Positions 19,826-29,617 are shown, counted from the first letter of the stretch. The stretch is DNA of 51,847 nucleotides from Patescibacteria group bacterium (GCA_019428815.1 JAHYJW010000005.1:1-51847), one strand, 5' to 3'. Notes: a model not told the origin generated them from the letters alone. A program made the numbers and translations.

Positions 19826-20069
19826 TACGGGAACCTTAAAAATTAAATTTAACAGAATTTCAAATGCTTTTTAGATGATATCCTAATGTAAAAACCCTCT
19901 AGTCTAATTTTCTGAAAAAAGAGCTTAATTTGGCTCATTTAAGACCTTTTTTTTAGAAATATCGTTAAATTTATATACTTTGGGTGCGTGTAGTGAACGT
20001 GAACCAGCAAACAAATGCCCTTAGTTCACAAGGCATTTCCGTGAGAATTACAAAAAACCTAAAGAAACA

Positions 20070-20091
20070 TGCACTTTCTACCCTAAGTGCA
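20070..20091. repeat. Inverted repeat TGCACTT-TCTACCCT-AAGTGCA just upstream of the recombinase ATG
   Basis: tgcactttctaccctaagtgca; 7-bp perfect arms. Confidence 0.8.
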
Positions 20092-20106
20092 CACCAAACC
20101 TAAAAA

Positions 20107-20928
20107 ATGGGGCAAAATTTAAGCTCAGATAAAGATAATAATCCTATAAAACCTAAAGCCGCAATTTATGTAAGGGTCTCCACTGAAGATCAAGCGAAAC
20201 ACGGAATTTCTTTAGCTGCTCAAGAAGAGGCCTTAAAAAACTATTGTAATGCTTTAGGATATGAAATTTTTGATATTTATAAGGATGAGGGAAAATCTGC
20301 GAAGAATATTATTCAAAGGCCCAGAATGAAACAGATGTTAGAAGATGCTCAATTAAGAAAATTTCAAGCAATCTTTACTTACAAATTAGATAGGTTCTCA
20401 AGAAGTTTAATGGACTTAATTACTACAATCGAAAAGCTAAAAGAGTGGGGAATTGATTTTGTTTCTTTACAAGATAAAATAGAAACAACTAGCGCAAGTG
20501 GGAAGTTGATGTTTCACATCATTAGTGCATTTGCCGAATTTGAGAGGAATGTAACAAGCGAAAGAACAAAGTTCACAATGAATAAAAAGTTTGAGGATGG
20601 GGATTTGATAACTCGTGCTCCCCTTGGATACAACGCAATCAATAAAAAGCTTGTTCCAAAAGAAGATTCTTATATAATTCAAGAGATTTATCAAACCTTT
20701 CTTAACACAGATACCTCACTAACACAACTAGCAAAAAAATATAATCTTTCTGTAAATGGGTTAAAAAAAGTACTTTCTAATGAGACCTATCTGGGAAAAA
20801 TCAAATTTGCAGGAAAAGTTGTTAAAGGTAAACATACACCCCTGATATCCCCCGAACTTTTTGAGAAGGTTCAAAAGAAATTAAAGGGGGGCATAATCTT
20901 TAAAGGGATTAATAAAGAAAATTATTAA
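20107..20928 (+). CDS. Serine recombinase (resolvase domain + compact recombinase domain)
   Basis: AAIYVRVSTEDQAKHGISLAAQ, YKLDRFSRSLMDLI, FAEFERNVTSERTK, RAPLGYNA...NGLKKVLSNETYLGKIKFAGKVVKGKHTPLIS. Confidence 0.93.
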   Translation: MGQNLSSDKDNNPIKPKAAIYVRVSTEDQAKHGISLAAQEEALKNYCNALGYEIFDIYKDEGKSAKNIIQRPRMKQMLEDAQLRKFQAIFTYKLDRFSRSLMDLITTIEKLKEWGIDFVSLQDKIETTSASGKLMFHIISAFAEFERNVTSERTKFTMNKKFEDGDLITRAPLGYNAINKKLVPKEDSYIIQEIYQTFLNTDTSLTQLAKKYNLSVNGLKKVLSNETYLGKIKFAGKVVKGKHTPLISPELFEKVQKKLKGGIIFKGINKENY

Positions 20929-20978
20929 GAAAAAAAACAAATAAAAGATTCAAAAAAGATATTTCTAGGGCGCCTTAT

Positions 20979-21449
20979 TTAATAAATACCTACGAGAGGG
21001 AGAATTCCCCCTAAAAATAGGATACTTATAAAAAAAGCAGATTTATATAACTTAAACCACTTTTTTTGTTCATGTAGGGCAACAAAAGAGTAACTTAAAT
21101 CACTTAAAATATTTACCCCAAAAAAAATTAACCCGATTTTTAATCCCCCAAAATTTCCTAGAATTGTGCCTATGACATTAATAAGAAATCCATATCCCAA
21201 AATGAATGTGAAAAAAGAATATTTGTTCCATTTATCAGGATGTTTTGAATATGCTTGTCTACTTCTGCTAAAAGCAGAACTCAAAAGGAGGGGGATAGTA
21301 ATTGTTATCTGCAAAGAGAAAAGGCCATTTTCATGAAAAAGTTCTGGACTTATATTAGCAGTAAAAATGAAAAAAGTAAAACTAGCTCCCAAAAGCCATA
21401 AAGTTATAGATGCCCTAGATGCAGATTTAAGCTTGTGGTAATCCTCCAT
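20979..21449 (-). CDS. Four-TM-type membrane protein, hypothetical
   Basis: 156 aa hydrophobic ORF. Confidence 0.6.
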   Translation of the reverse strand: MEDYHKLKSASRASITLWLLGASFTFFIFTANISPELFHENGLFSLQITITIPLLLSSAFSRSRQAYSKHPDKWNKYSFFTFILGYGFLINVIGTILGNFGGLKIGLIFFGVNILSDLSYSFVALHEQKKWFKLYKSAFFISILFLGGILPLVGIY

Positions 21450-21545
21450 CCCTTAAAAGATTAAAAGATATTTATAAAATTTCCCCTTTACTGTAAATAT
21501 CAAAAAGCATTTTAAAAATTTTTTAAAATCTGCTTAAGACAAAAT

Positions 21546-21591
21546 AAGTTTAATGGACCTAATTACTCTCCTTGAAAAGCTAAAAGGATTT
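21546..21591 (+). pseudogene. Remnant fragment of the serine recombinase gene (SLMDLITLLEKLKG)
   Basis: aagtttaatggacctaattactctccttgaaaagctaaaaggattt versus 20403 aagtttaatggacttaattactacaatcgaaaagctaaaagag. Confidence 0.75.
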
Positions 21592-21633
21592 TCCCAATAA
21601 ATTTATATTTATAGCAAAATTTAGGGTATTATT

Positions 21634-22116
21634 ATGAAAATAAGAAACGGAAAACTAACAGATAAGAAAGAATATTTGAAAACTCAAAAAGAAGCTTTTC
21701 CTAATATTAATACTAAAAGAGATTCCAAATTCTTTGAAGAAAAAATTAAGAATAAAGAAATCTTCGTTTTGGAAGAAAAGGGTGAATATGCGGGACACAT
21801 TTGTTTTGGAAAGCATTTGTTAAATCCGCCCTTTGTTGGTTCAATATTCATTGAAGAATTAGCAGTAAAAGAAAAATTTCGGGGAAAAGGATTTGGGACT
21901 AAACTAATGGAAAAGTTAGTTAAGTTTTGTAAATCTAAGAAAATCCCCACCATACATTTAGGAACAGGGGATACGGGAAATAGCAAAGTGATGAGATATT
22001 ATGAAAAGCAGGGATTTAAAAAAGTCGGTTGGCTTAAAGATATTAACCCTAATTCTGAATACAACCGCCCCCAATTTTTCTATGCAATTATGATAAAGGA
22101 TTGGAAGAAACAATAA
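21634..22116 (+). CDS. GNAT family N-acetyltransferase
   Basis: IEELAVKEKFRGKGFGTKLMEKLVKFCKSKKIPTIHLGTGDTGNSKVMRYYEKQGFKKVGW. Confidence 0.9.
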   Translation: MKIRNGKLTDKKEYLKTQKEAFPNINTKRDSKFFEEKIKNKEIFVLEEKGEYAGHICFGKHLLNPPFVGSIFIEELAVKEKFRGKGFGTKLMEKLVKFCKSKKIPTIHLGTGDTGNSKVMRYYEKQGFKKVGWLKDINPNSEYNRPQFFYAIMIKDWKKQ

Positions 22117-22211
22117 AGGGTAAGTTTGAGTAATACTACGCATAACCTCAAATTTAAGGGGGGTTTTGCTTCACAAAAAATTATTCTATACTCCTTTGTT
22201 TAATAACCAAC

Positions 22212-22760
22212 TTAAGGAGAAGAAATGTCTTTATATCTATCTAGTGTTCTTTCCAAAAAATGACTCGAATTTCTCGCAGAAAATTGGTGGGATAAACTTA
22301 CTGAGTTGAAATATCTTTGATTAAGTCTATTTAAAAAATAATCTAAGGTCATTTGAAGTGTTCTTTCCCAAATCATGGGATCATTTTTTTTACCCTGTAA
22401 AATTTTTCCATAGGGTAGGATTAATATTTCAGAAGTGTTATTTTCGTAATTTCTAAGGGGGCTATCTTTTTCAGTAATAATAACCGGACGCACAGAATTT
22501 TCCAAGGCTTTCTTTGTAATTTCAGCGCCTTCTAGAGTTTCTAACTTGTAATCAGAAAAGACAAATTGATACCAATCCCCATTATTTGAAAATTGGTCCC
22601 CCTGAATCATCTCTATGGCTTTTTTTGAATCTGATGCATAATCTACTCTTAATCCAACCCCCTCAAGATACTCCTTCGCTGCGAAAAAGTTCTCTTCAGA
22701 GGGGTCAACAATTAAAACCTTCTTCGTTTCCAATCCTGAAATTTTTTCTTTAATATCCAT
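22212..22760 (-). CDS. Response-regulator receiver-like protein
   Basis: KKVLIVDPSEENFFAAKEYLEGVGLRVDYASDSKKAIEMI...FVFSDYKLETLEGAEI. Confidence 0.6.
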   Translation of the reverse strand: MDIKEKISGLETKKVLIVDPSEENFFAAKEYLEGVGLRVDYASDSKKAIEMIQGDQFSNNGDWYQFVFSDYKLETLEGAEITKKALENSVRPVIITEKDSPLRNYENNTSEILILPYGKILQGKKNDPMIWERTLQMTLDYFLNRLNQRYFNSVSLSHQFSARNSSHFLERTLDRYKDISSP

Positions 22761-22797
22761 TTTTATTTTTTTTTAATTTTTAATTGATTATATAATT

Positions 22798-23133
22798 TTA
22801 AGCAGACCACTCCTGAATCTCTAAAAAACTTCTATCCCACTCTGGATAAAACTCATCAAATTCCTCCAATCTTTCAGGAAGACTTCCTCCAACCCCAATA
22901 ACATAACCTCCTTTTTTTCTTGTTTCTTCCGCGATAATCCTTCCTCCATAAGCTGCGTTGGGAAATTCAAGGTTTGTTATAACTAATCTATAGCAATTTT
23001 CTCCGACCTTATTAATTCCTTCTTCTAATGTTTTAGCAGAGTCTACTCTAAATGAATTACCTAAAATACGTTTTAACAAAGTTCTAGTTTTTTCATCTTT
23101 TTCAACTAAGAGTAAATCTCCCATCTCACTCAA
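22798..23133 (-). CDS. Degenerate receiver-like domain protein
   Basis: DLLLVEKDEKTRTLLKRILGNSFRVDSAKTLEEGINKVGENCYRLVITNLEFP. Confidence 0.6.
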   Translation of the reverse strand: MSEMGDLLLVEKDEKTRTLLKRILGNSFRVDSAKTLEEGINKVGENCYRLVITNLEFPNAAYGGRIIAEETRKKGGYVIGVGGSLPERLEEFDEFYPEWDRSFLEIQEWSA

Positions 23134-23354
23134 AATTTTTAAGGGTTTATAAACCTTTCGTATGTTACTACTACTAAATAACTATCAATCCTGTTAATCA
23201 ATTAAAAATACTCGAAACCTAATTTAAGCGTACTAGAAAGGCACAATTAAGAAAAAAGCGCAGAAGTATACAAAGAAAAAATAATCAAATTATTAGAAAA
23301 ATAAAAATAGAGGGGGATAAATCAAACCACCTGTATTATGGTTTAATCTTTTCT

Positions 23355-23942
23355 TTAGATAACTGAAGCACGAATAATTATTACATCCTCTAGGGGTTTA
23401 TTTTGAGAATTTGTATTTACTCGTGATATTTCATCCACAATCTCCATTCCTTCAATTACCCTCCCAAAAACAGGGTGCTTCCCATCAAGATAGTTATTAT
23501 CTACAACATTTATAAAAAATTGACTTCCACCGGTATTTGGTCCAGCATTTGCCATTGAGATCGTACCTCGATTATTTTTATCTAAACCAGTTCCAGTGAA
23601 TTCGTCTTTAATACGGTATCCGGGATTTCCAGTTCCCGTTCCTAAGGGACATCCCCCTTGTATCATAAAATTTTCAATTACCCTATGAAATATAAGCCCA
23701 TCATAAAATCCCTCACTTACTAACTTCTCAAAATTCCCTGCAGTAATTGGCATTTCTTTGTACAATTCGAGGATTATATTCCCTCTATTTGTTTCTAACA
23801 AAACTTTTGTATTTTCTCCATCTTGATTAAATATAGAATGTCCCACTATCAAAGGGCCCATTATAACATAACTTCCAAAAAGAAATCCAAGGATCAAAAT
23901 TATCCCTAAAACTAAATAAATGGTTTTCTTTTTAATTTCCAT
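23355..23942 (-). CDS. Membrane-anchored cyclophilin-type peptidyl-prolyl isomerase
   Basis: N-terminal [49 protein letters not shown]. Confidence 0.95.
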   Translation of the reverse strand: MEIKKKTIYLVLGIILILGFLFGSYVIMGPLIVGHSIFNQDGENTKVLLETNRGNIILELYKEMPITAGNFEKLVSEGFYDGLIFHRVIENFMIQGGCPLGTGTGNPGYRIKDEFTGTGLDKNNRGTISMANAGPNTGGSQFFINVVDNNYLDGKHPVFGRVIEGMEIVDEISRVNTNSQNKPLEDVIIIRASVI

Positions 23943-24141
23943 ATAAAGATACTTCTTTCTTAATTTTTATATTTTTTGATTTTAGTATACTCTACCGGCC
24001 CATTTAGTAAAAAAATCACCCTTTAACCCCCTTTTTAACCCCCTTTTTAACCCAATCTCGTCTCCTTTTAACAAAGCTTAAATATGGCCATTTATTTATT
24101 TAAATAATAAAATCGAATTGGAATTTTTCCAAAAAAGAAGA

Positions 24142-25329
24142 GTGAGAATACTTATGTTTGGGTGGGAACTTCCTCCCTTTAATAGCGGGGGCTTAGGAAC
24201 AGCTTGTTATGGTTTAACCAAGAGTCTTTCAAATAAAGGAATGGAAATTAGTTTTGTTTTACCAAAAAAAGTTAATCTAAACCTTGATTTTATGAAGTTA
24301 ATTTTTGGCGAAACAGATGATATGCCGATGAACCCTCTTTTTTCTAATCCTTACCTTAGTTCAAAATCTTCAAAGGAAGCCCTCAAATCAAAATCTCTTT
24401 ATTATGCTAATTCTCTGATTGGTGAAGTGCTAAGATATGCTTCTGTTGCGGGCGATATCGCAAAAAAGGAAAATTTTGATGTAATTCATGCTCACGATTG
24501 GCTTACTATGAGGGCAGGAATAGAAGCAAAAAAAGCAACAGGGAAACCACTTATTGTTCAAGTCCATGCAACAGAATTTGATAGAACTGGGGGGAATAAT
24601 AATCAATTAATTTACGAATTAGAAAAGGAAGGAATGGAAGCAGCAGATATTGTAATAACTGTTAGTAATTATACCAAAGGAAAAGTAGTAGAACATTATG
24701 GAATCAACCCCAATAAAATTCGCGTTGTTCATAACGGTGTCGATTTTGAAGATTATGGAGTTAATGAACTCTCGGAACTTAAAAGAAAAAACAAAATAGT
24801 ATTATTCTTAGGAAGGATTACACTTCAAAAAGGTCCAGATTATTTTATTTATGCCGCAAAAAAAGTTTTGGATTATATGGAAGATGTCCTTTTTATCGTC
24901 GCAGGTTCAGGAGATATGCAAGAGTTCATGATTAATAAGAGTATCGAATTGGGAATTTCCGATAAAGTTCTTTTTACTGGTTTTTTAAGGGGCGCAGATA
25001 TTGAAAAAGCATACAAAATGGCAGATGTTTATGTTGTCCCCTCTGTTTCTGAACCCTTTGGTATAACTCCTCTAGAATCAATTTCAAAAGGAACCCCTGT
25101 TATTCTTTCGAAACAATCTGGAGTTTCAGAAGTAATAAACCACTGCCTTAAAGTTGATTTTTGGGATGTGAATGAACTAGCTAACAAGATTATTTCTGTT
25201 CTGCAGTATCCCTCTTTAAAAAATTGTCTTAAGGAACACGGTTTAATGGAGGTAAAGAAAATTACATGGGATGCTCCTGCTCAAAGGTGTATTGATATCT
25301 ATAATGAACTTTTGGAGGTGAAATGTTAA
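24142..25329 (+). CDS. Glycosyltransferase family 4 (glycogen/starch synthase-like)
   Basis: GTG start proposed at 24142 (MRILMFGWELPPFNSGGLGTACYGL); track uses TTG 24118; GRITLQKGPDYFIYAAKKV, VPSVSEPFGITPLESI. Confidence 0.9.
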   Translation: MRILMFGWELPPFNSGGLGTACYGLTKSLSNKGMEISFVLPKKVNLNLDFMKLIFGETDDMPMNPLFSNPYLSSKSSKEALKSKSLYYANSLIGEVLRYASVAGDIAKKENFDVIHAHDWLTMRAGIEAKKATGKPLIVQVHATEFDRTGGNNNQLIYELEKEGMEAADIVITVSNYTKGKVVEHYGINPNKIRVVHNGVDFEDYGVNELSELKRKNKIVLFLGRITLQKGPDYFIYAAKKVLDYMEDVLFIVAGSGDMQEFMINKSIELGISDKVLFTGFLRGADIEKAYKMADVYVVPSVSEPFGITPLESISKGTPVILSKQSGVSEVINHCLKVDFWDVNELANKIISVLQYPSLKNCLKEHGLMEVKKITWDAPAQRCIDIYNELLEVKC

Positions 25330-26588
25330 TGGTTTCTGTATGTTTTTATTTTCAGGTGCATCAACCTTATAGGGTTAGAAAATACCCTGTTTTTGATATT
25401 GGAAAAAAGACAGATTATTTTTCAGATAACTCTGAGAGTAATTTAAATAATGAGAAAATTCTTAAAAAAGTCGCAACAAAATGTTATCTAAACGCAAATA
25501 AAGTTATCTTGGATTTAATTAAAAAGCATCCCCAATTTAAGGTTGCATATTCCTTCTCAGGCGTTATTCTCGATCAGTTTATTGAGTTTTATCCAGAGGT
25601 TTTAGATTCTTTTAGAGAACTTGTAAAAACAGGAAATGTGGAGATTTTATCTGAAACATATTATCATTCTTTATCTTTTTTATTCGACAAAGAAGAATTT
25701 AAAGAACAAGTCAGAGAACACAACAAAAAAATAAAAAAACTTTTTGATTACACTCCTAAAGTTTTTAGGAACACAGAACTTATTTATAATAATGACTTAG
25801 CAAAAACCGTAGAAGAAATGGGTTATGAGGGCGTAATTGCAGAAGGTGCAGACCACATACTCGGTTGGAAATCTCCTAATTTTGTTTATCAACCTCTGAA
25901 TAGTAAAATAAAATTATTATTAAAAAATTATAAACTGAGCGATGACATCGCATTTAGGTTTTCTGAGAGAAGTTGGGAATCCTGGCCCCTAACAACAGAA
26001 AAATTTTCAGAATGGGTTAACGGGCATAATGGATCTGGAGATGTAATTAATCTTTTTATGGATTACGAAACCTTGGGTGAACACCAATGGGAAGAAACAG
26101 GAATTTTTGATTTTTTAAGAGCTCTTCCTCAAAAAATTTTAGAGCATCCAGATAATAATTTCAAAACTCCTTCAGAGGTGATTAGGGATTATCCTTCCAG
26201 GGGAGAATTAGATTTTCCTTATTTTGTTTCTTGGGCAGATGTTGAAAGGGATTTAAGCGCTTGGCATAGCAATCAGATGCAACAGTCTTCTATGAACAGT
26301 CTTTATGCTTTAAAGGAAGATGTTCTAAAAACAAAAGATCCCGAGATAATTAAAACTTGGAGAAAACTTCAAACCTCAGATCATTTCTATTATATGTGTA
26401 CAAAATGGTTTGAGGATGGAGATGTTCATAAGTACTTTAATCCTTACGAAAGTCCGTATGAAGCATTTATAAATTTCATGAATGTTTTAAATGACTTAAA
26501 ATTAAGAGTATCAAAAAAAGAGATAAATGAAAATTCAGTTTTCCCAGAAGAGTTTAAAAAATATCCCGAAATAGAAGGTATTGATTAA
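25323..26588 (+). CDS. Glycoside hydrolase family 57 (alpha-amylase-like)
   Basis: VCFYFQVHQPYRVRKYPVFDIG..., FRNTELIYNNDLAKTVEEMGYEGVIAEGADHILGW, FMDYETLGEHQWEETGIFDFL. Confidence 0.93.
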   Translation: MLMVSVCFYFQVHQPYRVRKYPVFDIGKKTDYFSDNSESNLNNEKILKKVATKCYLNANKVILDLIKKHPQFKVAYSFSGVILDQFIEFYPEVLDSFRELVKTGNVEILSETYYHSLSFLFDKEEFKEQVREHNKKIKKLFDYTPKVFRNTELIYNNDLAKTVEEMGYEGVIAEGADHILGWKSPNFVYQPLNSKIKLLLKNYKLSDDIAFRFSERSWESWPLTTEKFSEWVNGHNGSGDVINLFMDYETLGEHQWEETGIFDFLRALPQKILEHPDNNFKTPSEVIRDYPSRGELDFPYFVSWADVERDLSAWHSNQMQQSSMNSLYALKEDVLKTKDPEIIKTWRKLQTSDHFYYMCTKWFEDGDVHKYFNPYESPYEAFINFMNVLNDLKLRVSKKEINENSVFPEEFKKYPEIEGID

Positions 26589-26662
26589 AAGCTTAAAGGG
26601 TCGAGATAACTGATTAATCCAATAGATTAAATTTATAATCAACACAAAACATTAACATAGAG

Positions 26663-27004
26663 TTGAAAGGAGGTGTGTGGGAAATGGAAAAAAAGATAAA
26701 AAAATCTTCAAAAACTTCTGTAAAAAAAGAAAAGAAAACAAAAAAAGGACCGATAAATGCTCCAGATGAATCTTGCTTTTGGGTCTGCAACGGCGCGGTA
26801 TTGAAAAATTTAAAAGATCTTGCAACAGCCTTAGAAGGCATGTCTGAGGAGGACTATGCTTTCCACGCAAATCCTGAAAAAAATGATTTTAGTGCTTGGG
26901 TAAGAGAGATTCTTAAAGATTCAGCTCTTGCTACATCTTTGATTAAAGCAAAGTCTAAAAAAGATGCAGTAAAGGCTGTTAAGGCTAAATTAAAGAGGTT
27001 ATAA
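26663..27004 (+). CDS. DUF5752-like protein within alpha-glucan cluster
   Basis: FWVCNGAVLKNLKDLATALEGMSEEDYAFHANPEKNDFSAWVREILKDSALATSL. Confidence 0.65.
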   Translation: MKGGVWEMEKKIKKSSKTSVKKEKKTKKGPINAPDESCFWVCNGAVLKNLKDLATALEGMSEEDYAFHANPEKNDFSAWVREILKDSALATSLIKAKSKKDAVKAVKAKLKRL

Positions 27005-27006
27005 TA

Positions 27007-28989
27007 ATGTCTAGACCTTTAGTTTTAGGGAATGGGAATGTGGTTGTTTGTATTGATAAATATGCCCAAATAAAAAATTTTTATTATCCTTATCCTGGGA
27101 AAGAGGACCATGTTAAAGGCCACCACCATAAAATAGGAGTTTGGGTTGAAGGTTCTTTTTCCTGGACAACTGCTCCAGGGTGGAATATTTCTATTAAATA
27201 TAAGAAGAACTCTCTTGTTGGAGAAACTTTCTTAACAAATAACTCTTTAGGTGTCGAATTAGTAATTAATGATATAGTTCATCCTGAAAAAAATATCTTT
27301 CTTAAAAAAATAAAAGTAAAAAACCTTTCAAACCAGAAAAAAAATGTAAGGCTTTTTTTAAACCAACATTTTAATATTGCAGGAGAGAACATTGGGGATA
27401 CTGTTTTTTTTCATCCCTATACCAATTCCCTTGTGAGTTATCAAGGAAAAAGATATTTTTTAATAAATGGCTTTTATAAGAAACAAGGATTTTTTCAATA
27501 CGCAACTGGAGCTGCAAGAGAGGGATCCAAAGAAGGGACATTTCGAGATGCAGAAAATGGGTGGTTAAGTGGTAACCCTATTGAACATGGTTCTGTAGAT
27601 TCAACTGTTTCATTTGATTTAAATTTATTTCCAGGAAAGGAAGAAACACTATTCTTTTGGATTACAATCGGTAAGAATTTAGAAGAAGTCAAAACCCTGA
27701 ATCGTTTTACTTTAAGAAAAACCCCTAATCAGCTTTTATTAGATACTGAAAAATACTGGCTTAAGTGGATTAAAAGAATAAATTTAGATTTCTTAAATTT
27801 AGACAAATCAATTGTAGACCTTTTTAAAAAATCTCTCCTAATTATTAAAACACACACAAGTCCTAATGGGGCAATTATTGCTTCTTTAGATACCGAGTCT
27901 ATGGGGTTAAAGAAAGATAATTATTCTTATATGTGGCCAAGAGATGGAGCTATGATTTCTAGGGCATTGGATAAAACAGGATACACAGAAATAACTGACG
28001 CTTTTTTTAATTTTTGTAAAGACGTTATAAGCAAAGACGGATTTCTTTATCATAAATATCTGCCTGATAAGTCTATTGGTAGTTCTTGGCACCCTTGGTT
28101 AAAAGGAGACAAAATTCAACTGCCTATCCAAGAAGATGAAACAGCGCTTATTTTAAGATCTCTTTGGAAGGGATATAAACAAAATAAAAGGAGAAAAATG
28201 TTGAAAGAACTTTATGCTCCTTTGATTAGAAAAGCAGCAAATTTTTTAGTAGACTTTAGAGATAAATCAACAAATCTTCCAAAAGAGAGTTATAATCTTT
28301 GGGAAGATAAATTGGGGGTTCACACTTTTACTTCTTGTACAGTTTATGCTGGATTAATGTCTGCACATTATTTTGCTAAAGAAATGAACAAGGTTCGAGA
28401 TGCTGGCAAATACCTCAAGGCCGCAAAAGAAGTCAAAGAAGCAATTTTAAAATATCTCTATGACAGAGACAAAGGCATTTTTGTTAATAGAATCTATCAG
28501 GATGAAAAGGGTAAGTGGAATATTGACCACACTGCAGATATCAGCACTGTTTACGGACTTTTTAAATATCGAGTTTTAGATGTTCATGATGAAAGATTGA
28601 CAAGGACTATGGAAACAGTTCTCTCTAAACTTTCTTGTCCTCACCATTCTAAAGGGTTTTTAAGATTTGAAAATGATAATTATTTCCGTATTAATAACTC
28701 TTATTCTGGGAATCCCTGGTTTATAGCTAGTCATTGGGTGGCGGAGTATTATATAATCAAAGCAAAAAAATTAGATGATCTAAAACCTGCTTTAGAGATC
28801 TTTGATTGGACAGTTAAACATGCTTTACCAAGTGGGATTTTATCTGAACAACTAGACCCCTTCACTGGAAATTCTCTTTCTTATACGCCACTTATGTGGA
28901 GTCATGCAAGTTTTGTAGTTGCTGTGATAGAGTATCTCAAAAAGAAAAAAGAACTTGAAAGAAATAAAAGAACCAGAAAAAGAGTTTAA
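27007..28989 (+). CDS. Glycoside hydrolase family 15 (glucoamylase-like)
   Basis: YSYMWPRDGAMISRALDKTGY, YNLWEDKLGVHTFTSCTVYAGL, ALPSGILSEQLDPFTGNSLSYTPLMWSHASFV. Confidence 0.95.
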   Translation: MSRPLVLGNGNVVVCIDKYAQIKNFYYPYPGKEDHVKGHHHKIGVWVEGSFSWTTAPGWNISIKYKKNSLVGETFLTNNSLGVELVINDIVHPEKNIFLKKIKVKNLSNQKKNVRLFLNQHFNIAGENIGDTVFFHPYTNSLVSYQGKRYFLINGFYKKQGFFQYATGAAREGSKEGTFRDAENGWLSGNPIEHGSVDSTVSFDLNLFPGKEETLFFWITIGKNLEEVKTLNRFTLRKTPNQLLLDTEKYWLKWIKRINLDFLNLDKSIVDLFKKSLLIIKTHTSPNGAIIASLDTESMGLKKDNYSYMWPRDGAMISRALDKTGYTEITDAFFNFCKDVISKDGFLYHKYLPDKSIGSSWHPWLKGDKIQLPIQEDETALILRSLWKGYKQNKRRKMLKELYAPLIRKAANFLVDFRDKSTNLPKESYNLWEDKLGVHTFTSCTVYAGLMSAHYFAKEMNKVRDAGKYLKAAKEVKEAILKYLYDRDKGIFVNRIYQDEKGKWNIDHTADISTVYGLFKYRVLDVHDERLTRTMETVLSKLSCPHHSKGFLRFENDNYFRINNSYSGNPWFIASHWVAEYYIIKAKKLDDLKPALEIFDWTVKHALPSGILSEQLDPFTGNSLSYTPLMWSHASFVVAVIEYLKKKKELERNKRTRKRV

Positions 28990-29020
28990 GTTTTTTAAGG
29001 ATAAATAACTCTAATTTAAA

Positions 29021-29608
29021 ATGGTATCCAAAAAGAATAAAATAAATAAAAGAGAAAAATTAAAAATCTTTGACGATAAATTCAAAGAAATTTTTTCTTC
29101 GCAGCTCTTTGTTATTGCAGGGGGATTAATCTCTGGGATTATTCTAGCAATGTACTCTGATAAAATTTTTATAATCCCCGGAATGTTCATAATTCTTCCT
29201 GGTTTTATGGCAATGAGGGGGGGAGTAAGCGGTTCTTTTGCTTCAAGACTAGCATCTGGCCTTTTTCTCAAAGTTATAAATCCCCAAAAGATAAATAACC
29301 CGATAGTGCGAGGGAATCTTGTTGCAGCATTTATCCTGAGTCTGATTATATCACTTGCTTTAGGACTTTTAGCATTTATTGTAGATTATCTTTTCATGGG
29401 AGTTATTCAACCAATGGTTATAATTCTTCCTTTTTTAGCAGGGGTTTTATCAAGCGTAATCTTAATCCCCCTCACACTTATTGTAACTTTTAAATTATTT
29501 AAAAAAGGCCATGATCCAAATAACATTATGGGGCCCTTTGTAACGACAGTAGGGGATATTGTTAGCATTTTCTCCTTATTGTTACTTTCAGTTTGGTTAG
29601 TAGTATAA
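29021..29608 (+). CDS. MgtE/SLC41-like divalent cation transporter half (1)
   Basis: GGLISGIILAMYSDKIFIIPGMFIILPGFMAMRGGVSGSFASRLASGL. Confidence 0.8.
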   Translation: MVSKKNKINKREKLKIFDDKFKEIFSSQLFVIAGGLISGIILAMYSDKIFIIPGMFIILPGFMAMRGGVSGSFASRLASGLFLKVINPQKINNPIVRGNLVAAFILSLIISLALGLLAFIVDYLFMGVIQPMVIILPFLAGVLSSVILIPLTLIVTFKLFKKGHDPNNIMGPFVTTVGDIVSIFSLLLLSVWLVV

Positions 29609-29617
29609 ATTTATAAA

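Noticed and set aside
26614-26870. Two minus-strand ORFs over the DUF5752-like gene
   Set aside because: Antisense to a plausible domain-containing gene in an operon.
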